Position numbers and translations under genes: made by a program
NCBI GenBank assembly: GCA_900617975.1
Contig: UZAE01001186.1
Location: 1 to 14,746 of the forward strand
Direction: 5' to 3'
Source of the DNA: Rodentolepis nana
Lineage: Eukaryota > Platyhelminthes > Cestoda > Cyclophyllidea > Hymenolepididae
DNA length: 14,746 nt
Shown here: one piece after another, positions 1 to 7,261 of the stretch
Position numbering within the stretch: position 1 is the first letter of the stretch
Layout of the letters: the number at the start of each line of letters is the position of its first letter
Notes under the pieces: model-generated
Database searches by the model: none
Seen by the model: the letters and a program-made list of their open reading frames with translations, nothing else
What the model was told of the DNA's origin: nothing

Positions 1-11
1 GGGGGGGGGGG
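1..11. repeat. G homopolymer at window edge
   Basis: Eleven G residues begin the window, and the opposite edge ends in seven C. The symmetry suggests that both ends are assembly or read-end breaks at G/C homopolymers. It could also be real G tracts. No telomere-like repeat is present. Confidence 0.6.
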
Positions 12-593
12 AGATGTAGTCATTTTCTGTTCGCCCCACTTGAAAATCTTAAAAGATATGCGTTTTTTATGACTAGACACATTGTTTTAATCATTTATTA
101 ATAATTTTTATATTACAAAGTTGCCTCCCTATATGAAAACATATGGGTTTGTAGGTTTTTGCAAGTTGGCATTTAAATCATACGTTTTAATACGTATTTT
201 TTTACAATCAATTGCCTATTTACTAAAACAGCAGTGTGCTTTCAACGTCAGATATTTTTTTCTATCAGCGTGAAAAAAAGCGGATTGACTTCATTCATAC
301 CTTCCACTTAATAGTTCACTAATTTGCGTGTTCATAAAGAGCTTTATTACGCAACTCTAATGAACTCACTTTGTTAGTAAGTCGTCGGCTTGCAATTAAG
401 CCAGACTCGTTTATTCACCCTTGGCAGCGTATTATTTTTGCACTTTACAAGACAAAACAGAAAATTCAACCAGACACTTAAGAGCTTGAATGATAAAATT
501 TACACGTGAAAAAAATAAAATGATACAGGGAACCACCTGAGACTCATTTTAAATGCGCTTTCCGAAAGTTCATGACCCAAAATGTGCTACACT
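12..593. other. non-coding, nothing recognised
   Basis: AT-rich sequence with stop codons in all frames, several T runs and no recognisable gene, RNA or transposon end. It leads up to the target-site duplication of retroposon copy A. Confidence 0.5.
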
Positions 594-607
594 AATTTTA
601 AAAATAT
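594..607. repeat. target-site duplication of copy A, 5' side
   Basis: AATTTTAAAAATAT matches AATTTTAATAATAT at 1006-1019 in 13 of 14 positions and lies immediately before the GGGG start of copy A. Confidence 0.6.
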
Positions 608-1005
608 GGGGTGTGCGACAGACTTACCTCCACGTGGTCCACCCTGGGCAACGTGTACTCACAAGGCAAAGAAGTCTATTAACTGGCAGTTGACTTCTGA
701 CTTCAAACTACCATCACCCCACTGTATGTCATATTCGAATACTTCCACGATACTCACCTTACCCTCCTCTCTACATTTGTGCCAGTCTCTTTTACATCTT
801 TGAAACACTCTTCTGTTCCCCCTCTCGATTTTTTTTTCACTTTGATGTTCCTTCCCCTCTGTGAGTCAACTTTTTCAATTCGATGTTCCTTCCCCTCTGT
901 GAAGCGATTTTTTTTTCACTTTGATGTTCCTTCCCCTCTGTAAAGACTGAAGTCAACTAAATGGCCAATGATAGCTATCAAAACGCCTGCCATTTGACAT
1001 AAATA
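608..1005 (+). mobile_element. SINE-like retroposon, copy A
   Basis: First of five copies of a dispersed repeat. The head begins GGGGTGTGCGACAGACTTAC and continues with CCACGTGG and CACCCTGGGCAACG. The body is pyrimidine-rich and the end reads GCCATTTGACATAAATAAAT. The 14-base segment 594-607 is repeated at 1006-1019 with one mismatch and directly abuts both ends, as expected for target-primed reverse transcription. The match is AT-rich, so some caution is needed. The copy is longer than C or D because of an internal duplication at 826-941. No canonical Pol III A or B box is visible; the nearest B-box-like string is ATTCGAATAC. There is no coding capacity. Possible sources, such as a LINE-driven SINE or a fragment of a longer element, cannot be separated here. 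Confidence 0.8.
826..941 (+). repeat. internal duplication within copy A
   Basis: A 37-base segment at 826-862 is repeated exactly at 905-941, with a period of 79. Its 19-base core GATGTTCCTTCCCCTCTGT occurs three times, at 844-862, 882-900 and 923-941. Copies C and D have only one equivalent segment, so the expansion belongs to this copy. Confidence 0.85.
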
Positions 1006-1019
1006 AATTTTAATAATAT

Positions 1020-1782
1020 ATTTTTCATAACCTACATAGTGTTAACCTAATTTTTTTCATGTTTACATCATTATCCTTCTTAATAATTCCCCATGGAATT
1101 CAAATTTTTGTCCACTTCAGTTTAGATATCCTCTGATGAAATTAAAATGAATTAATTTAGGAGGTAACTCTGAAGATAGAAGGGTCCCAACAGGAATACA
1201 CCTTAAAAATTTCAGGTGTTGCCAGGGATTGCCATTGGTTGGTTAATACGATTTCAAAAAGAAATATTTTTACTCGACCTTCCGACCCTAATCATGTGAC
1301 CTAAACCGATTATTGCGATAGAGCATGCACCTTCGATATTGCTTTTTTATTGTCTTCAAGGAGATGTAAATTGCAAATTCGTCATTTTCGATACGCACTG
1401 AATTGATGGAATTGTCAAAAAATTATCAGTTGAAATCTTCCATTTTGAGGAAAATTTTAGTTCAAAATAATTGACAGCAAATTTATTAATTGGAAGTTAA
1501 GATAAAGTGAACCGAATAGAAAAGACAATTGATTCTAATCACATCTGGTATTAAAATTTCATCTATTATTAAATTACTGAGGAGAGTTTGGTTAAATTCT
1601 TTTAAACAGTTTCGTTTACCATTCATAATTTGAACTTGCATTCGCATATATGTGAAGAAGTTTGGCAAAAAAACCACGTGAGCATACTTATTTATGAAAT
1701 TTGAACCACATTGTTTTGAAAATACACGATTTTATCTTCGGTGCGATTAAGATTTTCGGGGAGAATTTAAAGATTGATTATC
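1020..1782. other. non-coding, nothing recognised
   Basis: AT-rich spacer between retroposon copies A and B. Short frames on both strands (for example 1486-1677 minus and 1701-1916 plus) are rich in Ile, Lys, Phe and Asn, as expected from AT-rich random sequence. They show no domain, no splice context and no good start. Confidence 0.5.
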
Positions 1783-1847
1783 AGGGGTGGTCATTAAGTA
1801 AAATACGGAAATATATCGGAGATTATTTTACTTTAAAGACCATTCCC
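1783..1847. repeat. 65-base imperfect foldback
   Basis: The arm at 1783-1804 (AGGGGTGGTCATTAAGTAAAAT) pairs with 1825-1847 through the shared blocks TGGTC, TTAA and GTAAAAT. There is one mismatch, one bulged base and two positions that could pair as G-U in RNA. The loop is about 20 bases. Size and shape fit a hairpin RNA precursor. The outer CAGGGGTGG string also resembles a hAT-type terminal repeat, so a collapsed miniature transposon is the alternative. No 8-base target duplication is visible. Confidence 0.45.
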
Positions 1848-2136
1848 TTTTTTAGGTTCTTCATAGAAATTCTTGAACGTTATGGTCGCGTTGGAGTGGA
1901 CGAAATATTTTACTGAAATTTGATTAAGAAGTGGGATTCTTCGGTCCAGCACGATGAATCCTTGTTGACTTCCACCTTCATATCATCGTTCAATTTGTTT
2001 TAAAAAATGCCAAATGGAAATATTTTAAACTTGGTTTTAAGGTTTTCAGATACTGATCCGTGTTTCTTAATTTTATTTACCTGATCTGAATGATGTCAGC
2101 CATTTCTTCAAAGGCCACTTTTTTTAACTAGAAATT
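1848..2136. other. non-coding spacer before copy B
   Basis: AT-rich sequence without recognisable genes. It ends at AACTAGAAATT (2126-2136), which may be half of a degenerate target duplication of copy B. Confidence 0.45.
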
Positions 2137-2550
2137 GGGGTGAGCGACAGACTTATCTCCACGTGGTGCACCCTGGGCAACGTAAAATCATACGGCAAAA
2201 GTCTATTAACCGGCAGTTGACTTCTGACTTCAGACTGCCATAACCCCACTATATGCCATATTCGACCACTTCCTCAGTACTCACCTTACCTTTCCACTTT
2301 CTATGTGTCTGTCTGCCTCCTTTATATCTGTGAGTCACTCTTCTGTTCCCCACCCCTCGACTTTCTTCTACTTTGATGAACCTTACCTCTGTGAAGCCCG
2401 AAGTCAGCTATAAAGCTAATGTCTTCCCTCTGTGAAGCCTGAAGTCAGCTAAATGGCAAATGATAGCTATCAAACCTCTGTGAAGCCCGAAGTCAGCTAT
2501 AAAGCTAATGATAACCATCATAACGCCTGCCATTTGAAATAACTAAATAA
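2137..2550 (+). mobile_element. SINE-like retroposon, copy B
   Basis: Same family as copy A. The head is GGGGTGAGCGACAGACTTAT followed by CTCCACGTGGTGCACC and CTGGGCAACG. The end reads GCCTGCCATTTGAAATAACTAAATAAAT. The body carries three CCTCTGTGAAGC(C/T) units from an internal duplication, making this the longest copy. A possible target duplication is AACTAGAAATT (2126-2136) against AACTAAATAAATT (2541-2553), but this needs a 2-base indel and overlaps the tail, so it is weak. It lies tail-to-tail with copy C. Confidence 0.75.
2385..2510 (+). repeat. internal duplication within copy B
   Basis: The 37 bases 2385-2421 recur exactly at 2474-2510, with a period of 89. The segment between them contains a third, diverged copy of the core (2427-2450, CCTCTGTGAAGCCTGAAGTC). 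It covers the 3' part of the element, a different segment from the one duplicated in copy A. Confidence 0.85.
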
Positions 2551-2776
2551 ATTCCAAGGGTTGAACCGATAGTGGCGAGATTTTTAACACCGAGGCATCT
2601 AATGTTTGCCACGTCATTTTCAATAGCTTGACGTAAATTTAAAAATCCGAAATAGAATTTGCAAAGACTTCAACAAATTTCATTATTAAAATTTGAATTG
2701 AGTAATGAATGTTGTTTTGGCGTTCTGCTAATAATATTCGCCAAATTTATGCCTTCGAAATGGGTAAAAGGGATAA
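2551..2776. other. spacer between inverted copies B and C
   Basis: A 226-base AT-rich stretch with no recognised feature. It separates two oppositely oriented retroposon copies and would be the loop of a long foldback transcript. Confidence 0.4.
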
Positions 2777-2786
2777 AATCAGGCTA
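2777..2786. repeat. target-site duplication of copy C
   Basis: AATCAGGCTA is repeated exactly at 3129-3138, on the other side of copy C. It contains mixed bases, so it is the most convincing target duplication in the window. Confidence 0.8.
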
Positions 2787-3128
2787 TTATTATTATTATT
2801 ATTATATTAAATGCCAAGTGTTTTGGATATTTATCATTAGCCATTTAGCTGACTTCGGGCCTCGCAAAGGGAGGAAAATCAAAGTGAGAAAAGTTCTAGA
2901 AGGGGGGGGGGTGGGAAGAAGAGTGATTCACAGATGTAGAGGTGACAGACAGACACAAAGGTAGAGAAAAGGTGAGATGAGTACTGTGAAAGTTGTGGAA
3001 TATGACATACCGTGGGGTGATGGTAGTTTGATGTGAGAAGTCAACTGCCGATTAATAGACTTTTTTTGCCGTATGAGTTTACGTTGCCCAGGGTGCACCA
3101 CGTAGAGATAAGTCTATCGCACACCCCT
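2787..3128 (-). mobile_element. SINE-like retroposon, copy C (minus strand)
   Basis: Minus-strand copy whose head is at the right end (GGGGTGTGCGATAGACTTAT on the minus strand, from 3127) and whose tail is an (AAT)n microsatellite at 2787-2810. The exact 10-base duplication AATCAGGCTA at 2777-2786 and 3129-3138 defines both ends. It contains a G10 tract (2902-2911 on the plus strand) where copies A and B have only 3-5 such bases. The AGACTT/AAGTCT self-complementary pair is intact (3110-3115 with 3057-3062). The open frame across 2659-2964 is just a reading through this repeat and is not a gene. Confidence 0.85.
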
Positions 3129-3347
3129 AATCAGGCTAATATCTCAAATGCTCTTGAAAAAAATGAGTGGTGATCCTATTCGCTTTGGGCTACGATTTTC
3201 GATTTGAATTTTTAGTCTGTTGAGTGTATTTTTGATTGCTGTAATCGGTGACTTCGTTATTATACCGTGATATTTAAATAAAGTTAAGTGTGAACTACTT
3301 TGAATTATATTTTCAGGTGATGTTTTTACTTTTCTGTAACGTGGTAG

Positions 3348-3544
3348 TTCATTGGATTCTGCTGGTTGGACTGAGAAATTAGCTGAAAATCCATGTCACA
3401 TGTGTAGAAAAGTTAATGAAAATAGTCCTGCGTTGTGTCGCATTTGAAGTATGGATAGGTTGAGCACTTTGAAATCGAATCCACTAGCTTTATTTCCATC
3501 TGTTCAAAGAAATTCTAGACTTGATTATCAATTATGTTTAAAAC
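3348..3544 (+). pseudogene. coding-like relic, RanBP2-type zinc-finger pattern
   Basis: The plus-strand frame 3340-3444 reads ...GWTEKLAENPCHMCRKVNEN then SPALCRI, followed by TGA (3445-3447). The same frame then stays open up to the insertion of retroposon D. The spacing C-x2-C-x3-N-x6-C-x2 fits the RanBP2-type zinc finger, with the TGA exactly where the fourth Cys would fall. The usual Trp two residues before the first Cys is absent. A possible 3' splice site (pyrimidine tract then GTAG, ending at 3347) precedes it. This could be a decayed exon or retrocopy, a selenocysteine codon (no SECIS seen), or chance, since frames of this length are common in AT-rich DNA. The call rests on the cysteine spacing only. 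Confidence 0.25.
3534..3544. repeat. target-site duplication of copy D
   Basis: ATGTTTAAAAC matches ATGTTTTAAAC at 3871-3881 in 10 of 11 positions, and the two flank copy D exactly. Confidence 0.65.
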
Positions 3545-3870
3545 GGGGTGTGCGATAGACTTACCTCCACGCGGTACACTATGAGCAACGTATTCTCGAA
3601 TGCCAAAAAACTCTATTAACCGGCAGTCGGCTTCTGACTTCCAACTACCATGACCCCACTGTATGTCATAGTCGACAAATTCTACAGTACTCACCTTACC
3701 CTACTCTCTATCATTGTGCCTGTCTGTTTTACATCTAAAAATCACTCTTGGGTCCCCCCCTGGACCTTTTCTCACTTCGATATTCTTCACCCCTCCCTAT
3801 GTGAAGCCCAAAGTTAGCTAAATGTCTAATGCTAACTATCAAAACGCCTGCCATTTGAAATAAATATATA
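3545..3870 (+). mobile_element. SINE-like retroposon, copy D
   Basis: Plus-strand copy with head GGGGTGTGCGATAGACTTAC followed by CTCCACGCGG, and tail GCCATTTGAAATAAATATAT. An 11-base duplication with one mismatch (3534-3544, 3871-3881) abuts both ends. The head has decayed more than in the other copies: CACTATGAGCAACG replaces CACCCTGGGCAACG, and the downstream AAGTCT arm reads ACTCT. This suggests an older insertion. It contains a C7 tract (3754-3760). It interrupts the coding-like relic at 3348-3544, and C and D lie head-to-head. Confidence 0.8.
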
Positions 3871-3881
3871 ATGTTTTAAAC

Positions 3882-5020
3882 TAATGTGGACGAGTGTTTT
3901 ATTCTGTCTAGTGGAGAGGTAATAGAATGAGATTTTCTCATTGTAGCTAATCTAGCTTACATACTCCGTCCATACTAATATATTTTATAGTTCTGGAAGT
4001 TTAACCTATATCGATACCCCCTATTAAGACAGCCAAGGTAATGATTACTAAAATTAAGATATTAAACTAGCTATAAAAGTGGTGCTTGCAATTATTGTCA
4101 CAATCAACATAAGTCAATAAATAGGAAAACAAAGCCAGATCACCCCTGTCAAAACGTTTCATCTCTTTTCACTCACTCAGGAAAATATTTAAACTTCATT
4201 TTAGTAAAAATGGCAAGGGAACACAAATAGTGAAAGCAAATGCCAATTATAATTTATCTGATACCCAAGATGAGTAAATGACATTCACAAACAATTAAAT
4301 AAGTTCCTCTCTCGAATTTAAGTAGTATTTTCGTTGTATTCTATTAAAAAAGTAATAAGTTTTCGTGATGTCACCTTATAGAAAGTAGCATAAAGTAAAT
4401 GTGAAATAACACCAGACCACAAGGCTTCTGGAATGACAATAGCCTAAATTAATCTTTTCACACCTGTTATTTACATGTCCTTTAATATGATATTACCGAT
4501 TAAACAAAATATTAGAATTTTTTAAAATCTATAAACTCAGCGTGTAAAATAGAGTTTCACCATGTGTGCTGTTCATTGTTGTTTGACAAAATGAATATGC
4601 ATGTTTCATGTTCTCAATCAATTTTTTTGCCAATTTATGACTTTAATTTATCCCCATATTATAATTAAATTTTTATACCGACTAGGTTTTAATTTCAACT
4701 TGGCATTTTCCCATTCTTTCCATGAACCTTTTAGTATTTTGTCTATCAGGGAATATGTCAATGTTATTTACTCCTAATTGACGCTCACTATTAAGGACAC
4801 TTTCCCTCAAGGGACTTGTTCAATAAACTTTAAAGCCCTCATTTAATTAAAACTTGTACTTAATATTATATTCACTTTAATACTCCAAAGCACCATGACT
4901 AAATAAGCGTGATCCATATAACATATTAAGCGAACAGGGGTGAAGAGGAGTTATTCTCTGGAGAGTTGTAATTCGATGTCGTTTCTCCTATTAACTCCGA
5001 GCCAACAAACAATGAGGCTG
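3882..5020. other. non-coding, AT-rich
   Basis: No recognised gene, repeat copy or RNA. Read on the minus strand, 4800-5020 could be the 3' untranslated region of the candidate exon at 5021-5229. An ATTAAA variant polyadenylation signal lies about 140 bases past its stop (plus-strand TTTAAT near 4876). Confidence 0.4.
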
Positions 5021-5229
5021 TTACCATATTCTGATATTATCAATTTTTGCTGACCGTCCTATCATTCTCTCACCATCTTTTTCAATATACTGGTGCACAA
5101 TGGTCCTAAAATGTCCGTGGATATTCAGAACAGAACTGTGAACAGTCTGGCGAACTTTTGATCCCCAATCTTGAGCAAAACGTAAGCTACCCATATTCAT
5201 TAATAGGGTCTTGGTTTTGTGAATGGCCT
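5021..5229 (-). CDS. possible terminal exon of an unidentified gene
   Basis: On the minus strand a pyrimidine tract (TTTCTCCTCTTTTCAACTAC) leads to TTAG at 5230, a good 3' splice site. From 5229 one frame stays open for 68 codons to TAA at 5021-5023, and the other two close early. The peptide begins AIHKTKTLLMNMGSLRFAQD and ends AKIDNIRIW. Its use of W, H, D, Q and G is unlike the Ile/Lys/Phe-rich translations of surrounding DNA. An internal ATG at 5200 would give 59 residues. I recognise no family, signal peptide or membrane segment. Open frames of this length are expected by chance several times in a window like this, so the support is composition plus the splice site. Confidence 0.3.
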
Positions 5230-5973
5230 AAGTAGAATCGTAGTTGAAAAGAGGAGAAAGGTGCAAAACTATTTGGTGACAAGTAGCAGATTGTAAATAG
5301 TGTGAGAGAGGGGAGTACAAACATACACGAAGTCTCAACCATCTCCTGTGACGTTTGGCCCTCACTCTCGCCTTCTCATTAGTATTTGTGATTCATTGTG
5401 GAATGTTGGTTGGTTCTTCTTCAGGGCAGAAAGAAGGCATACTTAGTAAGGGGAGAAATATGATTGGGTGTTGTGACTATTACCATATACTGCTTAGGGT
5501 AGGTAGAGTGTTCCTCCTACATCCAACTTTTATTTGGTGAATAAGGTGTATTCGAAGCAGTTGATGTCTGTCGCGTGTTCTCCTCTAAGGGCCTGAGTAT
5601 TTCAGTTGCACTGAAAGGTATAACCTGGCAAAATATAGTCTGTTATCTGACAGAAGATCTAGCAGCTATTTGAATTCATCTACTCATGGCAATGTGTACA
5701 TAGTCACAAGACATCTGTTTACTGTAGCCGCTGTGCAAAAAGCGATATATCAATAAATTACACGGTCTTTATTATTTAATGACGGAGAGGGTTTAGAATT
5801 CAAAGTTTTCTTACTTATAAATTCAAATGTCCTCGCCGTTAGAATGACATTGGACTTAAACAGTACCAAAAATTGATTGCGAAATGTTATTTTTTTGACT
5901 TCATTTACTGAAAACAAGAGGACTATTATACCTTGGGTGTTTATTTAGTTATTGAAATTATAACGTAGTAATG
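5230..5973. other. non-coding, with possible small minus-strand exon
   Basis: No firm gene. On the minus strand, 5815-5907 has a strong 3' splice site (CTCTTGTTTTCAG) and a strong donor (GTAAGA), and encloses 30 open codons (see findings). The plus-strand frame at 5355-5540 has no supporting signal. Confidence 0.4.
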
Positions 5974-5975
5974 TA

Positions 5976-6001
5976 TAGGGTTGGCAACTAAGTCATTGCC
6001 G
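5976..6001 (+). repeat. mariner left terminal inverted repeat
   Basis: TAGGG followed by the 21-base core shared with the right end. It is the expected binding site for the transposase N-terminal helix-turn-helix domain. A TA dinucleotide lies immediately outside. Confidence 0.9.
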
Positions 6002-6154
6002 TTTTTGTTGACAGATTCACTCTATACTTTCTTTTGTTTTGTTAACGTGGCCAGAGCATCTAACCTATATTTTTTTCTTACTGTATGGGCTTCTAGATTA
6101 ATTAGTAAAAAACTTTTTTGATTAGATCTTTAGTTTTTTTATCCCCATTTAAAA

Positions 6155-7186
6155 ATGAAAGAACAGGACGTGCACTTCCGACACATTTTATTGTATTACT
6201 TCCGAAAAGGCAAGAACGCATCGCAAGCACAAAAGAAGTTATGTGCCGTATATGGAGATGAAGCCTTAAAAGAAAGGCAGTGTCGAAATTGGTTTGAAAG
6301 ATTTCGTTCCGGTGATTTTTCACTGAAAAATTCACAACGATCTGGCCGCCCAGTCGAAGTGGATGAAACCCATATCAAGGCCATTATCGATTCAAATGGT
6401 CACAGCACAACACGAGATATTGCAGAGAAGCTCAATGTGTCGCATACATGCATTGAAAAAAAATTAAAAACCCTTGGTTATGTCAAGAAACTTGATTTAT
6501 GGATCCCTCACCAGTTAAAGGAAATTCATTTGACGCAACGGATTAGCATCTGTGATTCGCCGCTACTGAAACGCAATGAGAATGATCCATTTCTGAAGAA
6601 CCTAGTTACTGGCGACGAAAAGTGGATAGTTTATAAGAATGTTACTCGCAAGAGATCATGGGTGAAGCAAGACCAACCAGCCCAAACAGTATCAAAAGCA
6701 GAGATTCACCAAGAAAAGATTATGCTGTCAGTGTGGTGGGATCACAAAGGAATTTTGTATTTTGAACTCATGCCGCAGAACCAAACGATAAATTCAAATG
6801 TGTATGTTGAAGAACTCGAAAAACTGAAGGATGCAATTGAAGATAAGCGGCCGGCATTATCAAATCGGAAGGGTGTTGTTTTCCATCATGATAACCCAAG
6901 GCTCCACACATCTTTGGTTACTCGGCAAAAATTATTCGAACTGGATTGGGATGTTTTGTCACACCCACCATATAGCCCTGACCTTGCGCCTTCAGATTAC
7001 CATTTGTTTCGTTCCATGCAAAACTCTTTAAATGGTAAAGTTTTTAACAACGCGGATGATGTCGGATCACACCTAATTCAGTTTTTTAATAGCAAAGACC
7101 AGACATTTTACGAAGGGGGAATTTTTACTCTGCCAGAACGATGGAAAGAGGTCATCGACAAGAACGGCCAATATCTAATTGAATAA
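6155..7186 (+). CDS. mariner transposase, intact, 343 aa
   Basis: Cut-and-paste transposase that binds the element's inverted repeats and inserts at TA. The N-terminal paired-like DNA-binding region (about 1-112) has two helix-turn-helix parts around the RSGRP motif (62-66). The linker motif is WIPHQL (116-121; family form WVPHEL). Catalytic acids are D154 (TGDEKW), D246 (HHDN) and D281 (PSDYHLF). There are 34 residues between the last two, which is the DD34D mariner signature. YSPDLAP is at 273-279. The length matches Mos1-type enzymes (about 345). The start at 6155 is the first ATG in frame, about 150 bases inside the left repeat. The motif normally HDNARPH reads HDNPRLH (245-251), two changes beside a catalytic residue. 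No stop or frameshift is present. Short frames in other phases here are shadows. Confidence 0.95.
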   Translation: MKEQDVHFRHILLYYFRKGKNASQAQKKLCAVYGDEALKERQCRNWFERFRSGDFSLKNSQRSGRPVEVDETHIKAIIDSNGHSTTRDIAEKLNVSHTCIEKKLKTLGYVKKLDLWIPHQLKEIHLTQRISICDSPLLKRNENDPFLKNLVTGDEKWIVYKNVTRKRSWVKQDQPAQTVSKAEIHQEKIMLSVWWDHKGILYFELMPQNQTINSNVYVEELEKLKDAIEDKRPALSNRKGVVFHHDNPRLHTSLVTRQKLFELDWDVLSHPPYSPDLAPSDYHLFRSMQNSLNGKVFNNADDVGSHLIQFFNSKDQTFYEGGIFTLPERWKEVIDKNGQYLIE

Positions 7187-7187
7187 A
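7182..7187 (+). promoter_or_regulatory. polyadenylation signal overlapping transposase stop
   Basis: AATAAA overlaps the TAA stop of the transposase, leaving a very short 3' untranslated region before the right inverted repeat, as is common in compact mariners. Confidence 0.5.
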
Positions 7188-7233
7188 GTTATATTTTTAA
7201 ACAAAATTCCGAATTTGCCTTCTTATTTGAAAT

Positions 7234-7259
7234 CGGCAATGACTTAGTTGCCAATCTAA
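7234..7259 (-). repeat. mariner right terminal inverted repeat
   Basis: The reverse complement reads TTAGA plus the same 21-base core as the left end. TA at 7260-7261 completes the target duplication. Confidence 0.9.
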
Positions 7260-7261
7260 TA

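Larger units (their letters stand above)
5976..7259 (+). mobile_element. complete mariner (DD34D) DNA transposon
   Basis: A 1,284-base element bounded by inverted repeats. The left end 5976-6001 and the reverse complement of 7234-7259 match at 23 of 26 positions, including a perfect 21-base core (5981-6001 against 7234-7254) starting TTGGCAACTAAGTCATTGCC. Both ends are flanked by TA (5974-5975 and 7260-7261), the mariner target duplication. Size, single open transposase gene and end sequence fit the mariner family, and the terminal sequence resembles the irritans-type ends. The three mismatches are confined to the outer five bases (TAGGG against TTAGA), which could lower activity or reflect ageing. 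It is probably a recent arrival, because the gene has no stops or frameshifts. Confidence 0.95.

Noticed and set aside
582..803. 73-residue frame at the start of copy A, and similarly 12844-13062 in copy E
   Set aside because: These are readings through the non-coding retroposon, and the frames are not conserved between copies.
2659..2964. 101-residue plus-strand frame
   Set aside because: It starts in AT-rich spacer and runs through the tail microsatellite and antisense body of retroposon C. Its Tyr run comes from the (TTA)n tail. It starts without ATG and has no domain.
3081..3127. Repeat head as a spliced-leader or U1 snRNA gene
   Set aside because: The U1-like match is only about nine bases, with no match beyond it. 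A spliced-leader reading would need the opposite orientation to that shown by the A-rich tails and target duplications.
5440..5700. Chain of tiny minus-strand exons linking 5815-5907 to a stop near 5550
   Set aside because: Phases can be made to fit, but the exons are very short, all three frames are open there, and the fit is likely a product of searching.
6102..7031. Short frames antisense to or out of phase with the transposase
   Set aside because: Shadows of the mariner transposase gene.
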